DNA from: Rhizophagus irregularis | Taxonomy: Eukaryota; Glomeromycota; Glomeromycetes; Glomerales; Glomeraceae | NCBI RefSeq assembly: GCF_026210795.1 | Contig: NC_089460.1 | Location: forward strand, 1,426,001-1,490,000 | Reading direction: 5' to 3' | Length of the DNA stretch: 64,000 nt | Shown here: in pieces, positions 61,041 through 64,000 of the stretch | Position numbering within the stretch: the stretch's first letter is position 1 | Layout: each line of letters opens with the position of its first letter | Program-made: the position numbers and the translations under genes | The notes under the pieces: model-generated | The model's database searches: none | Seen by the model: only the letters and a program-made list of their open reading frames with translations | Told to the model about the DNA's origin: nothing

Positions 61041-61655
61041 CATTAGCGTATGCAAATATTATGGTTTCTTACGCAAGTTACATTAAATTTTATTTCTATA
61101 ACTAAGAACAAGAAATTTAACGTCGGGAATAATTAATTAAAATGCATGAATAGAAATAATGTATCAATAGAAAAAATGTATTAATCGAAAGAATGTATCA
61201 ATAGAAAGATAATAGTAATATGTTAATAATTGTTAATAATTAATTTGTATAGTTATTGCTTTGCTTTAATAAAAATAACGATAAACTAATCACATGATAA
61301 TAGTTTAAACACGTGACATTTGAGGACTTAGCGATATATCGCCATAGTGATAAAAAAAAAATCCAATTAAAAATTTACCTTTAAAATTAAATCTTTCAGC
61401 ATTTTGAATTTACAAAAAAAAAAAATAAATGTTAAAAATAACCAGAAATGATATCATTTCTTAAGAGGAAAAAAAGTGTAATCTAAATATCAGAATAATA
61501 ATATGATCAGAAAAATAATTACTGAATTTCTAATACTAAATTTAAAACAATTTAAATTTCTAAAGATTCTACTAAATTTTAAGTTTTATTTTTTTACTAA
61601 TTACCTATTTATTTATATATAATATTAATTATATGATTACCATACATTACAAGTA
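61041..61655. other. AT-rich spacer
   Basis: Three weak copies of AATAGAAA[GA]AATGTATCAATAGAAA at 61145-61215 form a short degenerate tandem repeat. Nothing else is recognised. Confidence 0.45.
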
Positions 61656-61914
61656 GTGTTCTGCACAAATCAAATTTCTCCTTTGAAATTCAATTCAATT
61701 CAGATTTGATTCAACCTCCAAAAATTATTATCTCAAGATCTAGTAATCCAATTTTGATAATTTTTTTAATTAATAGGTCTCATTGCCCTGATCAAAATAA
61801 AAAAGTAATCGTCAAAATCAGACTGCAAAATCGAAAGTTATTCGCAAAATACATTTTTATTATTCGAGAATAATCAGAGTCACACTATGTCATGAATCAA
61901 TTCGTGCAGAACAC
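61656..61914. mobile_element. 259-bp MITE with GTGTTCTGCAC ends
   Basis: Perfect 11-bp terminal inverted repeats GTGTTCTGCAC are flanked by TA (61654-61655, 61915-61916), with weaker pairing inward. The internal TAATCCAATTTTGAT block resembles the TAGTCCAATTTTGATGAAC block of the MITE at 55735-56024, which may reflect shared ancestry. It has no coding capacity. Confidence 0.8.
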
Positions 61915-61916
61915 TA

Positions 61917-62961
61917 ATTACAAGCTATAATATCTCACTTTTTTATATCCTGTAAAAAAAGTTAATTCGTTTTTTATATTCCATCTTTTTTCTGTAAAAG
62001 ACTTATATTTTTGAAATTAATAACCTTATATCACAGAATGTATCAAATTATTTACATTTTCTGTAAATGGATCTGTGAAAAGCAGAATTTTTACAGAAAT
62101 AATAGATAAAATTTTTATAGGGATATAGTATATATAGTACTTCTCAAAAAAGAAATTCTATTTATTATTGATTTTATTATTTAAATAATTTAATAAATAT
62201 TTTAAATATATGTAATATATAATAATACTTTGATTATTTTATAAATTTTAACTACTTTTTATTAATAGTAAAATTTATGTAATAGAAAAGCTAGAAAAAT
62301 ATAGGATATATATATTGCCAAAATAATTTTTAATTTTGAATTAATTTTAGCTTTGTAATATAATTTTACAGTATATAATATAATTATCTAAAATTTGTTA
62401 AAAGATTTTATTAGACTTTAAAAAATTTAATAATTTCAATTAAGTTTGTATAAATTTTAAATATATAAAATTAATTAATAGAATAAAGTAAATAAACTTA
62501 ATCAAAATTATTGCCAATAAAACTAAAATTATCAGAAAATTTCTTTATATTTACTAAATTTAGACTTTTAATAAACATTTCTATTAAGTTTTAATTGGTT
62601 ATTTTCATACACTTAAAATTATATTATAAATATTATAAAGTTAAAATTAATTTAAAATTTGCAAAATACTTTTATTTTAAAATATTATATTTAACTATTA
62701 ATATAAAAATAAATAAATGTATTTGTACATATTTTATTTATAACATCCTTTTTTTATTTTTTTTAATAATAAATTTAGTATGCATTTTACAAATAAAATT
62801 TTTATATGCAAAATTTGATTTGAAAAACTTTTTCATAGACAAAATTTTAAATTATAAGCAGTTTCTTAAAATTTTTTAAAAAAAATGAATTTATTTCTCA
62901 CTTTGGATGAGTAATATTATTACTCACCCCTATTATGTGATAAGCATTTTAATTGACTTAT
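61917..62961. other. Very AT-rich intergenic tract
   Basis: No gene or repeat is recognised. The frame at 62595-62879 is made of I/L/K/N/Y/F codons only and is judged spurious. Confidence 0.5.
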
Positions 62962-62963
62962 TA

Positions 62964-63288
62964 AGGTTGCTTGCCAAAATTAGGTAATTTAGGCCAAGGC
63001 CGAAACTTTTTTGTAGCCAAAAGTTTAGGCAATTAGGCAATCAAAAATAAATTTGCCAAAATTTATAATGCCGAAATTATTGCCAAAAGTCCAAAATTTG
63101 ACTGAAATTATTGGTATAATTCTGGCCATTTTTAGGATGTAATTCTGGCCAAAAAATGATCGACATTAAAATTTCCTAATTTTGGCCAAAATTAAGACCG
63201 AGTTTTAGTCTAATTTCAGCATTTTCGGCATTTGATTTGATTGGCCAAAATCTTTCAGAATTTCCTTTTTAGTTTTGGCAGGCAACCT
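62964..63288. mobile_element. 325-bp MITE, AGGTTGC subfamily
   Basis: Begins AGGTTGCTTGCCAAAAT and ends, read inward, AGGTTGCCTGCCAAAAC, with TA at 62962-62963 and 63289-63290. The body uses TTTTGGCC/GGCCAAAA motifs and is longer and clearly diverged from the three ~240-250-bp copies, so it is a related subfamily. Confidence 0.8.
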
Positions 63289-63290
63289 TA

Positions 63291-64000
63291 TGACTTATTT
63301 TTGATTATAACAGCTAATCAGCGACATAACACATAATTTATTTATAATTTTATTCTTTTGAAAATTTATCATTATTAATAGAAGAATAAAATACAATTAT
63401 TCAAAATTAAAATTTACAATTATTTATCTTTGACATAATTAGTATTAATAATAATGAAAAAATATGGAAAATAAAAGATAAAGTGATAGATATAATTTAG
63501 TAGTAATATTTATTTGACATATAAAGTGATCTGAAAGCCAGAGAAACAGAAATAAACCCAATCAAAGATTAAAAATACATCCAAAAATGATAAATCAAGA
63601 ATAATACAAGAAATATATGAAATGTTTAATGAAACATTCAATGTTTAATAATATCAATGATCTTGATGATTATCTTGATGTTGAAATAAGCAAGATGAAT
63701 GATGATATTAATATCGAAAAGCAAAAATAATAAAGAGTAATAAAAGCAAAGAGGAAGAAACAAAAATGAAAGGCAAGAGAGTGAAGTTAGAGGAAAAATG
63801 AAAGGGAAAAGAACAAAAATAAAAATAAAGGGAAAGGGAAAGATTTAAGAAGAAAAAATGGAAAAAAAAGGAATTAAAATAAAGAGAAATAAAAATGAAA
63901 TGAAGAAGAATGAAAATGAAACAGAAATGAAATAAACAAAATGAAAATAAAACAATGAAAAGATTATGAAAGGAAAAGAAAATGAAAATTATTAGTAATG
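63291..64000. other. Intergenic tract ending in purine-rich DNA
   Basis: From about 63740 to the window edge the plus strand is almost entirely A and G (GAAAATGAAA, AAAGGGAAAGGGAAAG), a strong strand-asymmetric low-complexity tract. Short open frames here are compositional. No gene is supported. Confidence 0.5.

Noticed and set aside
1-64000. CRISPR arrays, operons, prokaryotic promoters
   Set aside because: Spliced eukaryotic genes throughout; no direct-repeat/spacer arrays seen.

Overview
The window looks like nuclear DNA of a filamentous fungus with an extremely A+T-rich genome. Genes are split by short GT..AG introns, intergenic tracts are long and AT-rich, and non-autonomous transposons are abundant. 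The gene content (Put2-type proline catabolism, Erg27, Ess1/Pin1, Eco1, a BORCS6-like subunit, a SAM+HMG-box protein) together with FAR1/MULE, pogo/Tigger and OTT_1508-like deaminase fragments fits an arbuscular mycorrhizal fungus (Rhizophagus-like). That assignment is inference; no marker gene proves it.

Layout. 1-9.6 kb is gene-poor and repeat-rich, with minisatellites, a ~1.4 kb degenerate array carrying a nested MITE, and remnants of TA-flanked elements. 9.6-12.1 kb holds a minus-strand SAM+HMG-box gene (6 exons, 486 aa). 12.1-19.75 kb shows no supportable gene. 19.75-24.7 kb holds a convergent pair: a BORCS6-like lysosome-positioning subunit (139 aa) and a 9-exon, 1017-aa coiled-coil protein. 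28.0-32.3 kb holds the convergent pair P5C dehydrogenase (599 aa) and Eco1 cohesin acetyltransferase (440 aa). The first exon and leader of Eco1 are duplicated upstream, next to a broken deaminase copy. 33.5-40.5 kb is repeat territory with a 2.26 kb pogo/Tigger-type element holding a dead transposase. 40.5-46.3 kb is the densest gene block: a 4-TM membrane protein, a PNPOx-like flavoprotein, an unrecognised 163-aa protein, Erg27 and a Pin1-type isomerase. 47.4-48.7 kb has a longer OTT_1508-like deaminase that has lost its catalytic Glu and has a frameshift.

48.7-64 kb is almost entirely transposon-derived. A 3.2 kb Tigger-type element contains nested MITEs. A 3.67 kb TA-flanked element holds two arrays of retrotransposon fragments in opposite orientations. 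In each array every fragment is separated from the next by the same exact 15-bp direct repeat (four copies in one, three in the other). This is the signature of repeated retrotransposition into one target site. The retroelements are a 5'-truncated LINE-like element and a SINE-like element headed by an 84-nt tRNA-Leu(AAG)-like sequence. Just beyond lies a decayed MULE/FAR1 gene whose first intron is made largely of telomere-like TTAGGG repeats.

The genes do not form a pathway operon. Several are housekeeping genes placed convergently with very short spacers, and the repeats lie in the long gaps. The most noteworthy structures are the two same-site retrotransposon arrays, the tRNA-headed SINE, the decayed deaminase pair, the duplicated Eco1 first exon, and the interstitial telomeric repeat inside an intron. 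Exon models were deduced by hand from splice-site phase and reading-frame continuity; no alignment or transcript data were available.
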